A stretch of 64,000 nt of DNA from Promerops cafer (GCA_013398275.1 VZSE01015608.1:1-64000); one strand, 5' to 3'; positions 35,061-48,900 are shown, numbered from the stretch's first letter. Notes: generated by a model not told the origin, from the letters alone. Numbers and translations: made by a program.

Positions 35061-38000
35061 CAAGCCTCTGCAAGGCATGCTGATGTTCCAGGTAGGAAAA
35101 CCTTGCATAAGTAGAGGTCTAAACACCAAAATAAAGTGATTGCATTAGAACTTCGTAATTGTAGCCCTCTTGTAATTCTTCAGTGTCTTTTCTTAACTGA
35201 TATTAAATAGATACCTATTCTCATTTGTCCGTGAAGCTTTCTGTTCAGGCTCTGTTTGCCTGAACTGGTCCTACACAAGATCCAGATGAAACATCTCATG
35301 CCACATTTACCTTGCATGTACTTACACTGCAATCACTTTTTCACACAGAAATACATAACAGGAAGCTTGTGAGTGAAAAAAAAAAAAAGAGTATCCTGTG
35401 AATTATTTTTTGTCATATATTCTGTTCCTTCTGCCTCGTAGTTCATAACTGTCCTTTCAGCAGGGTCTGGTGGATGAGCCCAGCTCACTGGCCAACCTGG
35501 CATGCAAGGAGAATGTGCCAGACACCAGGAAAAGTGGGGAGAAAGGCGGGGAGAAAAGCTGCGGCAGAAACACCTGCTCCTGGAAGGTCCACCAAAGCAC
35601 CCCAAAGACACGGGTCATTAATGAATAAGCTTGTTAAACCTCTGCCACCACTAAAGCTACCCTTCATGCAAGGTTTATAGCTCCTTTTTGAGAACATTGT
35701 TAAGCTAATCTACGTAACTTTGAGGAGTTGCATCTGAATGTCCTCTCTGAAAGTGGTTTGTATCTGCAGTGTTCTTTCTTTCAGAGAGAATGCTTTGTTG
35801 CACTTTGTCAAAGAAATTTCCATTTTAAAAAAAGAGTGTGGAATAAATATGAGAAGATCTTTAATCTACTGGTGGTTATTTATAAATATGAAAAGTAGTA
35901 TAACAGACTTAAGTCGCAGATCAGGAGGCTAAGTTATTTCTTCTGAATGACAGTAAGAATCTAAATCACTCTGTGTTCCTTCAGATGACTGAAGATATCT
36001 TTTATTTTAATTAGAACCATATAGGCTTTTGTGTGTGCTCAAATGTGCAGAATAAATTGAAATTCGCTTTCTGTGCGCTGTCACACATTGCGCCTGGAAT
36101 GCAGTTGTGCTTCTGGCCTGGTGAGATCAGGTTGAGGGGTTTTTTTGTTCAAACATAAGGGTAATTCATTCTTCATAGTCAATTGAACTCGACCATTTTC
36201 AAGCCAGCTGCCAATTGTGATACATGCGCTACTGGCTTTGTGGTGTATTCTTTTGTCGCCATAGAGAGAAACTGTGAGCACTAGTCTGGTGACCTTAACC
36301 TTTTTAGAGGTAAAAATGAGTCCCTTGTTTATCCAGACTAAAGTTTTCACTGAAGTTTTCAATTTTTTCTTCTTTCTCTTATCTGAGAGTAATGTTCTTC
36401 CTTTACGTGTATGAACTTTGTATAGCCTAGGAAAAGCAAGGAAATGCATTGATAGGTCTTGGTACCAGAGAATAAAATTTTCTTTTTTCCTTTACCAAGG
36501 AAAGGTCACCTTGTCATCCAATGTACAGTGGTGTGCTCATAGCAACTTTCAGAGGACCCCTTTATTCCATACGAAAAGGAATGCATCCAAACCCAAGCAT
36601 ACCCCTCCTCCCCCTTCCCCCAAAAAGCCACTATTAAAAGAAAATATATTTGTGAGTTTCAGTTTTTCTCAGTGACATACTCCTTTGGAATTTATTTTTA
36701 TCCCTTTTAAATTATGATAGTGAGGAGGAGACAGTACAATAACATTATTATCCTAAATGGGTAAGTGTGGGGTCTCCTATTTTTAGGAGCTTTAGAATGA
36801 CAAAAGTGAGTATTTTGATATATGGCTTAACTTCATTGAGTATTGGCATTTCAAACCATCATTAAGACTCAATCACACTTGTAACCAGAAGATAACAGAA
36901 CAATTCATGTAGTATCGCGAAATTTTTTAGAGGTCTTGATATCTTCTGTTCTTCTTTTCTGCGTGTCCATGTGTGTTCCTCCAATGCAAAACTGCTTTTT
37001 CAGCTTCAGGTGGCATTAGAGAAAATGGCTTGTGCCTGTTCTGCTGAACTGCTGTACTAGAATGAAATATTTGGAAACAATGTGGTTTCTTTCATTCACA
37101 AAACATGTTAAGAGAGAATCCCCGTGTACCCACTGTTACTTGGTTAGCTTTTCTTCTTCAGAAGTGGATCAAAGCAGTTATTTAAATTTGGACAAATTCT
37201 GGATCCGTTGGCCTGAGGCATATGCCAAAAGTCTCAAAAAAAAAAGAAAGAGAGGTAGCAGAATGAAGGGTTTTGGCTGTTTCCCTCCTCCCTTTGTGGA
37301 ACATTGAAGTGAGCCACTTCTGCATGATACGGTTTGTTTCAAACCCCAATAATTCACGTTTATGGTTGAGCAATGTGAAACAAATGAGTATTGGCTAGGA
37401 GTTTGGTCTCACAGGAGGAACCTGCACTACCAGCCAGGATTGCTGATATTTGTGGAGTTGGAGGTGTTGGTGAAGGCTTCATCTGGAATAATTTTTTCTT
37501 ACAGCCTTATACATTTAAAAATAGGGGAGGTGGTCAGAATTATTTTTATTTTGCAGTTGAAGGGAGGGGCTAGTGTAATAATCAGGCATTGTGGTTTAGC
37601 TCCTGCTGCTATACCACTGGATATACTCAAAGAAAGATAATGTGAAACAGGAAAGGTATTTATAGAGCAGTGTCTCAATTTTTCTTCCAAAACATTTTGA
37701 AATATACATCTGAAGTTTACAATCTGTTTTATAGAGCTGCATTTGTAGCTACTAAATCTAGAAAGTTCTCAATCTTTCAAATGTTAAGAGAGCAAAATCA
37801 CTATGTCCCAAGAATCTGAAGTCAGTGTTGCAGCAGTAACAGCCCAACCAAAATATAGAGCTTTTTACATGACTGTCAAAGGTTATTTTTGGTGTGGGAT
37901 TTTATAACTTCTTCAATGGTATTCCATTTTAGACTTTTAGGTGGGTTTTTTTCTTTGAAAATTGGACCCCCTTGCACTTCTCAGGTATTTTTTGGGTCTT

Positions 38001-38138
38001 TCCGCTCTGATATGCTTCCTTGGTCACCAGATGAAAATGGAATAGATGCTTTTCTTAGTCTAGCATGAAAAGTTGACATCAGTTGGTCTTTAAAGCAGAT
38101 TTCTAAGTAAATTGTAGAAAATCTGTAATTCTAATAAG

Positions 38139-38263
38139 ATAAATTTGACATAATCACCACTCTCAATAAAATATTTTTTTCTAATTTATTCGATGAGAAT
38201 TTAGTGGAACATGCAAAAAGAGAAAAAACAGTAGCTAAAGAAAATATTACATTAATGAAACAG
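38139..38263 (+). other. Candidate exon ending in a strong donor, unverified
   Basis: A good donor (AAACAG then GTGAGC, edge 38,263) closes a frame that has been open since a stop at 38,135-38,137. The translation near the donor, VEHAKREKTVAKENITLMKQ, is Lys/Glu-rich and could form a helix. The acceptor is the weak part: an AG at 38,137-38,138 after TCTGTAATTCTAATA, or a second AG at 38,203-38,204 with a T-rich tract further upstream. The region is AT-rich, where 40-codon frames arise by chance less often than in GC-rich DNA but are not rare. I recognise no family. Confidence 0.13.
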
Positions 38264-39153
38264 GTGAGCATAGCCCGTTATTTCAATATGAACGTGCTTT
38301 GCAAACCCATATTGTAACACCCTGATCTGTGTGGGATACTGGAGACTGGAGGCAAATGTGGAGAGAGTATTCTTTCTTTCACATCATTTGGAGGGAATAG
38401 TAACCCAAGCACCTCTAGGAATCTAGAGGAAGGGCTGTATGAGGAAACTGCTGAGAGATAAATGTGCAGAGAATTTGAAAAATAGGATTGCGTGGGATGA
38501 GGAGCGCTCCTGGCTGGTCTGTGGGCAGTGCTGTGTCTGTGCACCCAGCGCATGGCTCTCTGCAACTGACCATGGAGAGAGGTGAGCATACAGGCTTCTC
38601 TGGGATCTGGTTATACAATCCCCCCAAACTGTAAAATTCCTTTCCTCCTTGTCCTCCTAGACCTATGGGCTCTTTACTCAATTTGGGATATGGTAGAAGA
38701 TGATGTTATTCAAGTGGAGTGGCAGTAATTGGGTAAGAAGGGAAGGTATTCCAAAGTGTTTTCATGCAAGGATGCTGCTAGCTTTTGTCATTTGCCCAAG
38801 TCAATTATCTATATTTCTCTGTACTGGAAAACCTATTTTAAAGGAAGAAGTTGAGATTTTCAAATCCTAGGTGTACTTCGATATTTGCCCCAGCAAGGTA
38901 CTGAAAACAAAATAGTATTAAAGATAGGCCTTGGTTTTTATCTTCTTTCTCCTTACTCAGAAGGGAGGGGCAGCTTGTTCTGACTGCCCAACACCCTTTG
39001 AACAAGACAGATTTCACTCTAGTGTTTGCCTAGGCTTTCCCATATACAAATGTGGACCACTCTCTGTGAAATGACGTAGAGTCACAAGATGCTCTGATGA
39101 AGATTGTCAATGGGATTGTAAACTTCCTGCCTCTTTATTTCTTGTTTTTCCAG

Positions 39154-39192
39154 AGTTTCATTTTAAAATATTTCCTTCTTGGGAGCTTTATG
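39154..39192 (+). other. Candidate 39-nt mini-exon, unverified
   Basis: A nearly ideal acceptor (CTCTTTATTTCTTGTTTTTC then CAG, ending at 39,153) and a nearly ideal donor (TTTATG then GTAAGTGT) enclose 39 bases, exactly 13 codons. The frame in register with the left edge reads SFILKYFLLGSFM without a stop. Small symmetric exons of this kind occur in neuronal genes, and the surrounding AT-rich DNA is of the type that hosts long introns. Both splice signals are better than in most of the other candidates in this window. The peptide itself is uninformative, so this rests on splice-signal quality alone. Confidence 0.25.
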
Positions 39193-41779
39193 GTAAGTGT
39201 CTGAATGAATCTGCTGTGACTTTCATTTCACCTCCTCGAGTCTCTTCTTATAGCAACATCTGGGAAATTCATTTAATTTACTTCAATGTGAAATTACTTT
39301 CAATTTGTCAGACATCAGCTTTTACTTTAAGTGTTTGACTCCCAAGTGAAGCACGTATCATTAGCTGATCGTTATGTCAAGAGTTAAAGTTTGTGTAACT
39401 AATATTCTAAATCTCAGCCAATTCCAAATATTATGGTGACCATGCTTTAATAGCTCCTCCGATTACTTTATTATGAAGAGATAAGTAGATAGTATATAAC
39501 AGTGTTGATTTTTACAGCAACATTTTTTTCTCAATCAGAAAGCACTGTTGTAATAAAACTCAGCAAAAAGAAACTAAGCAGATATGTTTGCTTTGCATTT
39601 TCTATTGACAGGTTGTTAGTGCTTTGGAATGGGTTATGGGAGAAGTAATGGCAGGATAGGACCTGTAATTCCTGAGCATTTTGGGTGCAGGCAATGCAAA
39701 CATCTATATAAATTCCTCCCAGGAAACTATCTGTCTTAATATTTTATAGTATGCAATTTAGTCTTCTGTTTCCTCTATTATTCCACTATTTTTTTCCTAT
39801 TATGCACATCACCATAGTACGTGAGTATCTACTGCAAAATCTTTTCTCCACCTGTCCTAGATGTATGCATGCATAGAGTGGAAATTAATTTGATGTAAAA
39901 TGCAAATTGTAAGTAAGAATTAATGTTCAAGCTTACCTAGGCACTGGAAGATATATACAAAATAAAGTAGTATTGTCACCCTAACTGTGCAGCAGGGAGC
40001 AGTATCCTAAGTGCCAAATAACCAGTCTTGTACATTACTCTTCACCAGCCAGTTGTTGTCTCTGCTTACACCCTGTAGTACTTTCCACAGGGCTTGGCCA
40101 TTGCTAATTAGCAGCCGAGAGAGGGAGGGACTGGGAGATAATGAGAGATCACTTTTTCCTCCCTCTTTTTCCTGCCATACCCATCTCCCTCAGTCATACA
40201 AGGGAATGCAGAGCAGGGTGCTCGAGTGAAGCAGCCACATCTAGAAGGATCTGGGACTCCCAGGAAGGCAGGAGGCAGATGGGATTATACTTGATCACAG
40301 AGTCATGCATCCAAGGATGTCAGTGAAAAAGAAGAGGATTAAAATGCCCTAATTTTCACCATATTGCTATATTTCTTTAATGTGTGTGGCAGACTGAAAT
40401 TCATCATGAAACCTCTTAGAGGGTCTACAGACCCCTGAAATAGCACTGACTCCTGCCCAAGAGGTTTAATAATGCTCCATTGTGTCACAGTCTTCACCCT
40501 GTCAAGGATGCTGTTCCCACGTTTTGACCTTCTCTAACATCTCAGCCAATTTGTTGGACTTTCCCTCTGAGGAACCTCTCCTCTCTACCTTCCAAACCAG
40601 AGCAATAATTAGCCTTTCTCCCCAGAGAGTGGATTAAACTCACTTAAGCCTTTACCACCCTACTAAAGCAGTAAGGAATTCAGATTATCAATTTGCATAA
40701 AACAGTGCTGTATTTATTAAAATATATATGTGTGTGTATATAATTAAGTGAGCCAATGCAATGCATGAGAAATTAATGGGAAGGTGGCCCATTATGAGGG
40801 TGTCAGTGATTGCTGTATCTGTGCAGTGAAACAGGAGTACTGTGAACATGCCTGGAATTTGGAAAGTACATATCCACTCGGGAGCATTAGTTGCCTCATT
40901 GTGTTTAGATGACTTGTATAATTCAGAGTTAATGATTGAATTCACGTTGAAAAACCGTCTGCTCATCTGCTGCTACTCAAAGTCTCAGGGAGACTGAGCA
41001 AGTACAAAACAGCCATTTTGAGGAGTGATACTGCATCTAAGGCAATTTTCTTACCTTTTAGTTCCTTCATGGTAAGTAGTGCTTATCCTTCAGGCAGGTG
41101 CGCCGGAAGGTACTGCCAGTAAATGCTGATGAGTTCTTCAAGGAGGGAAGTGATGAATGAAAGATATGGTTATAACTACATAAACATTTAAAAATGTCTT
41201 CCAATTATGCTGTGTGGAACAAGGATTGTAAGCATTCATTGAAGATACAATTTTCTGAGCTGCAGGGATTTATTGATATATTATATTTTTCTCTCCTCCA
41301 TGGAATTGGTGGGAAGGATTAACTTTCACTTACACTCTGATGACATTTTTCACTGGTACTATCATCCCCATTCTCCATCCAAATGTGCTGCTGAAATGTG
41401 GCAGGTGGCTTTGCCAGTAATTGCATGCTACTTCATTCCACTTTAAATGAAAGTACAGAGTACAGTGGCCTTCCTCTGTCATCACTGGCATGCTTCACAG
41501 CCGTATGATATTGACTTAGAAAACGCAGAAGAGTGGGCTTCCCTTTAAATTGCAAAGATGTGTTATCTTGCTGTATGTTCCCTTAGGAGACAGTAACTCA
41601 ATTCCTGTGCAGTAAGCTTCTGACTCCAGCATTTTTTCACGTCAAAAAATGAACCACATCATTTTTTTTTTAATGTCCACAATTTTTTGTAATGATAAAA
41701 TAAACTGAACATGGTTTTGAATATTTAGAATTTATTATTCGGTGTATCATGGGCAAGTTTCTATTACAGTATACATATG

Positions 41780-42000
41780 CTTGGTCTCATTCTGAGGCCG
41801 GCAACCATGCTCTTGTAGAAGATGGCTTTTCTTTTTCTTTGGCCCCAGCTGTGCTAAACACTGTTATAATTAGCACGATGGTTAACTTAATCAGAGCACT
41901 TGGCTTGGGAGAGAGGTGTTACAGAGTGCACCATAATTAGCATTTTCATGTCTTTGATCCTGAGTCTGTCTTTATTGACAGAAATATCAAGAGCTTGTTT
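41780..42000. promoter_or_regulatory. Candidate conserved non-coding element rich in homeodomain motifs
   Basis: Within 220 bases there are two TAATTAGCA-type motifs (TATAATTAGCACG at about 41,867 and CATAATTAGCATT at about 41,932), a GGTTAAC motif close to an HNF1 half-site, and no simple repeats. The near-duplicate ATAATTAGCA cores about 64 bases apart suggest a paired binding arrangement. The assignment is by style only. Confidence 0.22.
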
Positions 42001-42842
42001 GGTTTTTTCTTTTAGCACTTCAGGAAGTGGAAATATGTGTGGCTGTGAGATTATGAATTTAGTAATGATTTTAGAAAAAAACAAACAGACCTGTCCCAAA
42101 GGAAGTAGAAGGAATAAAGATCTGCATGTATGGAAAATATGGTCTTTAGTGCTGCAGCACATGGTCAGGTATATGGCCAGGAAACACCTCCTGGGGCAGC
42201 TGCATCCCTTTGAAGTTGCACGGACAACGTTAACAGCATCTTAACCATTCCCAGCATGCTGCTGTGGACCACATGGCTGCTGTTTGAGTCTGTAGAAAAG
42301 GTGATGTTTCCCTAAAATGAGGAAGAGGAAAGCCAGAAGTGTGATCTGTTTGGGAAAAAAACCCACAAACCCAAAGGCTTGGATGATCCTGTAGCAGCTA
42401 AAGCTTTAGATACTTGCCAGCTTGGTCACTGAAGCACAAGCATCCCATCCTATGTGCCTGATATAAGCAGGTGGTGAAAGCATGCAGCAGACCAGATGAC
42501 TGCTGTTCATGAAAAAACATAACATTTATGCTGTCAGACAAAATGCTGAAGACTTCCAAACTTGCATCTGGCATCACATCCGTGATTGCAGGGGAGGAAA
42601 GTTGAGACGCTCGAGAGACTCTTCTTGTTACACACCACGGGGTGGAACAGTCTCTTTAATGCCAGCTAACAGAATATTAAAAGTAAAGGACTTTTTAGAA
42701 GGTGAAGCCACTCTCAGCCTTCCTGAGATAGCCTTTTTTAAGCTTGATAAGCACCCTGTCCTCTTTGCTCACACTGGAGTGCCTGTTATGCTTTGTATCT
42801 CCAGTGCATACTAGGTGAACTATACCCAATTAATTATCTTAG

Positions 42843-42925
42843 CCGGCTCTGAGCATTTGTTCAGCAAACTGGAGCAAATGCTGTATACACTCATTCTTAT
42901 TGACTTTGGGATGATGGTAGCTCAG
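42843..42925 (+). other. Candidate 83-nt exon, unverified
   Basis: An acceptor after AATTAATTATCTTAG and a donor CTCAG then GTATGG enclose 83 bases. After two carried-over bases the frame is GSEHLFSKLEQMLYTLILID and on to VAQ at the donor, with no stop. The acceptor tract is mediocre and the donor only fair. The peptide looks protein-like (a hydrophobic stretch after an acidic/basic start) but matches nothing I know. Confidence 0.15.
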
Positions 42926-45900
42926 GTATGGGTAGACACAACCTCTATATTTAAGTTCCTTATGGTCTGTGTAATTTTTAAAAAGAAGGTATGGCAATGT
43001 TTATAATGAAAAAATGGGGCAAAAATAGTTGAGGCTCTTCTTGTAAGAGCTCTTTGCAAGTTTTCACTCTTCCTTTATATGTATCAGTCTGTTTCCAGTC
43101 TTTTACAGAGGAAGAGCTATCACATGCATGTGTTCTTATAGTTGATTTCAATCTGCTTTGCCAGTAGAAAAATCATATGCTAATAGCACCTGCAGAGAAT
43201 GCAGCTGTCATTAAGGGACTTCCTATGTTATCCCTGACTTTGCTAGATTACTTTTATCTACTCAGGATGGATAATAATTTTTAAAACGTTTATGCAACAA
43301 GGTTTTAGGTCAAGAGCAGGCTAAATAACTTATTTAAGTAATCTTTTTTGGTGGAAAGTATGTGGAAAGACCCTCTCACTGTTTTTACAAGATTATTTTC
43401 ATATCAGCATTAAAGCAGCAAGCAGTATTCTTGACAGTAGACTTGGAAGATACCCATTATTTGAGAGACATGATAAAAACAGTATAATCTTTTCCAATAC
43501 CCATACAAAGCCAGTAATTGTCTGTTTCTGCCATTCCAGTTATTTATGTAATTATACTTAAAGCCACACAGATTTGAGAAAAAAAAGCAATAGTTGCTGC
43601 TGTTTCAGATTAATATTTTTCCATTCTGAGATAATAAAAACAGTAAATACCTCTCGTGGCAGTAGAGAGAAAAAAGGACTATGGATTTGTAAACAATTGA
43701 TCAGAGGAGCTGAACTGTAGGAGGGAATGTGTCTTTTTTAAGTCTGTCCCCTGACCACACAATTGCATCATTCCTAAAACTCACTGATTGCTAGGAAATG
43801 CTGCCATTGCATAATATCACTTCTTGGATGTTAATTTCTTTATTAAATTAACATGTATAGTACTTTTACAGTGGATTTCAAAGATATAGAATTTAACTAC
43901 CTTAAACCTGGACATATCTAGGCTATCCTGCTTTGCCCATTTCTTCTGTGCCACAGTCCTGGGGAAACTATTTGCCTTGTGGCCAAAAAGTGCTTGAATA
44001 GTAAGATACCTCCCATACTGTCCTCCTTAGCATAACTGGGTTGTCCGGGGTTAAGGAGCTCTAGAGGTAAGTCCCTGCCCTCCATCTAATCCTACATGCT
44101 GGAACAATCCAAGGTGGCTTGTAAATGCCCCTGGAAAGTATGCCAGTGCTTTCAGACTCCAGGATTAGAGGAGCTGCTTGAAAACCTACAGGTGCATCTT
44201 GCCTTCAAATTCACTGCATTCACTTGCACCCAGTCTTGGGTATTTGAGTTGCTTCTTCGCAGTGTCTGAAAAGAAAGAAACTGGCTGTGTATCACATCTA
44301 CAGCAGAATGCTGAAGTTGAAAGTTCAAATTGGGTTCAGCAAAACTGGTGGATCCATTTAAAGCAGATAAAGAAAAAAAACTGGATTTTGTAGGCCCACT
44401 CAAGAAATAAATATGTGCTCATGGGTTTTATAACATAGTGTTTCTCTAGTTGGGTGAGCTAGTAGTATTATATTATTGTATAAATTCACCACTTAGCCTG
44501 AAAGTTCTGCCTGAGCTAGATAATACTCATTTAAAAAGTCATCTTTCTCTTTTTTTTTTCCAATGACTTTAGGTGATGGCAAATTTACTGCATACAAATG
44601 TGAAAGGTTCCAGTGACTTAATTGCATTCATTTCTAACACTTCTCCCTCATTTTTTGCCTGAATTTTATCTCAAAGTTCCATTTTTCAACTCTGTGTCTT
44701 GTTATGCCCTTTATTAAATGTCTCTTACTAATGTAAGTATTTATGAATTGTGATCAAGCCATCCTGAACTTCATCTTTGTGCAAATAAATAGACTGAATT
44801 ACTTCTGGCTCTTACTTTAGGACATCTTTTCCTGACCCTGAATCCTTCTTTCAGCTCCACCCTGAATCCTTTCCAATTTGTCAACATGTGCTTGTAATAA
44901 CTTCAGTAACGCTGTATGAAGTGACAGAGCCCATCCTAGGCATCTCGGCAGTGTAAGAGAAACTGAATTTTTTGCAGCTCCAGGAGTGAAGATAGAATGG
45001 GCTCACACTGAAGATCTGGGCGTGTTAATCTAACAGTGGGAGAGGGAAGGAAGATAGAGACTGGCCAGGACTGGAAGGGGCTGATCCAGCATTCCCTCCC
45101 ATTGCCACCTCTGCCAGCAGTAGCAGGAGGAAGCTCGGCTCCAGCATAGGCAAAGCAGGCAGAGGTCCGTGACTGCTACTTAGCACTGTTTTGCTTACTA
45201 CCCAGTTGACCTGGATAACCTCAACTTTGTCTGCTCCTAGTAGTGCTCCTCTGAAGTGCTACAATGATGTTTTCTGCTTTATGTCTTCCCCTAGCTCAGG
45301 TATTGAAAGATCTCATTCATCATCTTGGCCACTGCATCCCTGCCGGAGTTTTAGGTGCGGCTCACCGCGGCCCTGAAGTCATCCTTCAAGTCACTTCTTT
45401 CCAGATTAGTTCACCACCTTACAAGGTTAACCTGTGTTTGAAGAAGCATGACCTTGCATTCTGTGACTGCTATAAGTAATGTCATTCAAAGAGCTACATA
45501 GAGCATATTTTTCTGCTTACTTTGAAGTGACCTGCCCTTCGTCTGGCTGCTATACCATTAGTTATATCACCTTCATCTTGGCTGCCACAGTGCTGTTTTC
45601 TTCCACATCACTTAAGACTATAGATTAGAGAAGGACCAAGATCTGTCTATACACAAATCAACCAGAAGTTTCATTTGGTTCTGGGAGTCTCATTTTCTGA
45701 AGTTTCTTCTATTTAGCAACACTCTTCTGCAACACTTCCGTTCTGTGGGATGCATGCCTCCATTTCACACTCCTCTTTCAGAGAAAGAATGGAAAAGGCA
45801 AGTCATCTTTCATCTTGTAGCTCTTGTGTTGTGTGCAGGGTTCCTACTACTGCAATGCAGTTGAAGATACTGCAGAGGGATATTTAAATTCGAGCCAGGA

Positions 45901-48900
45901 AAAAAAAAAAAGCCTAATTAAAGTGAGGAAAAAATTATGAATGCATTTCTATTTTTAGGATTCGTGAAACTTGCCTTAACAGAATCTTTGGGCTTCAATT
46001 AATAGACATTCAATTTTTAATTGGAGCATTTTGCTGCATACAATGGTTTAAAGTAAAGGGTGAGCTAGTTGGGCATTTATTTGAAAACTAAAAAATTCAG
46101 GGAAGCCAGTGTGTGGTTTTGAATATAGTATTGACTACATAGGTAAAGGGGCTAGGGAAGAGAGGAAAACGAGCAACAGACAAATGACACTATCGGACAT
46201 CTTATTTAGCTATGCATTCTGGGTGCTGTCCTTAACAACTAGGTCAAGAAAAAGATATCACAAAACATACCAAAAAATTGATTTAAAATAATAACTTTTC
46301 ACCCTGTAAGATCTATATTCATACGTGAGTCAGGAGTTGCAGAACCTGTCAAGAGTTTTGCTTTGCTCACATCTGCTCCCATAGATGAGCTTCTAGGTTG
46401 TTTTATTCGTGTTCTTTCCTGCTACTCACATTATTCATGCACTAAAATAAATAGAGATTTTCTGCCCATGTCAGCTAGCTGAGGTTTTTTGTGGCAGCCA
46501 GCAAAAATAACAAGGGAAAAGGGGAGCTCATGGAAGGTACTGTGATAGCCAGTGCTTGATGGGCAGTGTTCTGCTGCTCAACAGGAACACAGCTCCTGGG
46601 GGCAGTGCTGGCAGATCAGGTCCACTTCTGCATCCAGGTTATTTTGATTCCAGAAAGCTAGTCCTTTTCCCATTAGGCCAGATTACCATGCTAAAGTCTC
46701 TTTAAGGGAAGAGGAAAGGAGTACTTGAGTTTCCAAGACTCGTGTTTTCAAGTCACTGCTGCACAAAAATCACTGCTCTTACTGCTGTATAGTCATACCA
46801 CCCTAAAAACTGTTAAATTGGTTAAAAAATTCAAATATCATCAGATCAGGCTTCTGCTTTCTGTGTGAGAGCATCTGCTTAGAAAAACTGGATTATACTT
46901 TTTTCCAGAAAGCAAATGACTGTCACAAAGCACTGCTTTGTTCCTATCCTGGATGTTATCTTGAGCCGCAGAACAGGGCTGTTGCTTTGCATTTCGTGTG
47001 CTGCATAACCTCTCTCCCAAATGCCGGAGCCATCAGAGAACCATTGTTGCCTCCTGTACATAGGAGCAATCTTCATTACTGCATCAGCCTCAGAATAAAT
47101 TCACAGTTAATCAAATATGATGATGAGAAGTAGAGTGATGGACAGATAAGCAGGACTATGGCAAAAATGTCAGCTGAGTAAAGTTTTCTTGGCATGTTGC
47201 TTGGAACCAAAACAAAGTACTCCTCTTCCAAACACTGTAGTCAGGTCAGGTTCAGGTGTGTTGTGTTTAGAAAGCATCTCCATCAATCTGAATTAAATTT
47301 TTCCTCAAGTGATTTGCTGCAGATTGAATTATCCTTTCTGTTGGGATGGAGGAGTGGAGGGAAATGCTCCCATATTTTCTCTCTATAGCATGTCATTAAA
47401 GCATTCTTCTGACCACTGCAGCAATTCAAAGTGATGTTTTTCTTTAACCAAGCACAAGCATACAGTTGAATTGGATAACTGCAAGAATTGCTTATCAAGG
47501 TTGGTGACTGCATTTAGCTCAGAAAGGATGCAATATTTTACCAAACACAGAACATTAGCATTAAAGCAGTGAATACCTGGATTGTGACATTGTGAAGTTT
47601 GAAGAAGGATTCTTTTTCTTTAATCAAGTGTAGACAGCCTAATTCCAATTTTTACTAACACACAGGTTTTCTTAAAAATAGACAGGTTTTACTTTTGATA
47701 TAACACCAGTAGTGCTAAGTGTCTTATGCCTCCCTCCACAGAGGATACTCTGCCCCTGCTATGTTTCCAGTCTTACTGAAATGTAATTAGACTAGGTTGA
47801 CTTTGTCTGTGAAGTGGCAACATAGGGCAGTTATAGGACATCAAGAGTCACTTTGTTCTATTGCTCTTAATGTCTGTATTTGAAATCCAAGCATAAGTAT
47901 CTTGATGATCCAAGAAGGAGAGAAATGATGAATGGCTATCTCAAGCCTAATGATTTAATCTTTTACATAAGAATGCTGAGGTGCTAGTTTTCATGGAGAT
48001 GTAGTCCCATACAACTGCATGAGCTTCCCTTGTTTGAGGGAGGCCCCTTGTTATGGTCAAAGACTACTTAAGTTTCCTTTTCAAAATTTTTTTTCTTCCT
48101 TCCTCATAGCCATCCTTGTTAGTGGTACATTGTAAGCATATTTTGAATAGAGACAATTATCTCCTCTCCCCTTTTCCTTTTTTTTCTTTTTTTTTTATTT
48201 TGAACTACTTGATTATTTTAGAGATACCATCACAATGAGCTTTCCTAACAACTCTGCCAGGAGGACATCAAATTGAATGTTTCATTATTAGTATTATACC
48301 ATTCAGGCGATCGAGTGATTTTTCTTAAATATTCCAAGTTCAAGAATTAAATCTTGGAAAATTATTAGACTCACTCATGTTTAAAGAATGAGATAACTTT
48401 TAAATGCAAATTTATATGATAATGCTGAAACTTAAAGGTATAATTTATTCTGGAAATATGCAGAAAAAAAGTGAATTTTAAGTATACATTACTGAAAAGT
48501 TCAAGTAGTTCTTGCAAATTTGAAATACATTATCTTTGTGACGTGCTCATATAAAAAAAATAAATTTTGTGTGGCTAAATTGTAACAAATGAGCCAGTGT
48601 TTACCATGGTAAGGAGTACATTGGGGACATAACCATTAGACAAGGGTAATTTAGTTTTAGCATTATCAGTTAGAAATACTGCAGTTGAGTGGAATATTTT
48701 ATTGCATGAAAACATCTGTAACCAATATATCCCTTGGGAAGCTTACGTGACCTGTGATCTGTTTGGAAAAAAATGTTTTGGTTTTACGAGGCTGTTCAAA
48801 AGCAAGTATGCGCAGTGGGCTGTGTCCCAGCGAATCTGGAAGGGGCTCCCTCCTCTTTGTGTACCTCCTGGAAATTTCTGGGAGCTGTAGCAGTGTTTCT

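Larger units (their letters stand above)
35061..41779. other. AT-rich non-coding stretch with possible regulatory text
   Basis: Recognisable repeats are sparse here. Segments at about 36,060-36,300 and 39,330-39,500 look like conserved non-coding DNA. Two low-confidence exon candidates (38.14 and 39.15 kb) are listed separately. A micro-pair at 41,060-41,072 (acceptor TTACCTTTTAG, ten bases, donor GTAAGTAG) is probably accidental. Confidence 0.6.

Noticed and set aside
44031..44066. Pair of strong splice signals enclosing 36 bases (acceptor TGTCCTCCTTAG, donor GTAAGTCC).
   Set aside because: All three frames contain stops and the segment is very short; kept only as an example of pseudo-exon background.
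45061..45130. GACTGGAAGGGGCTGATCCAG as a possible CR1 tail.
   Set aside because: The match does not extend beyond the GGAAGGG core, so it is probably chance.
45300..45479. Possible terminal exon after GTCTTCCCCTAGCTCAG, with a 60-codon frame ending in a stop.
   Set aside because: The peptide matches nothing known, no polyadenylation signal follows at a suitable distance, and terminal-exon-like frames of this size are common by chance.
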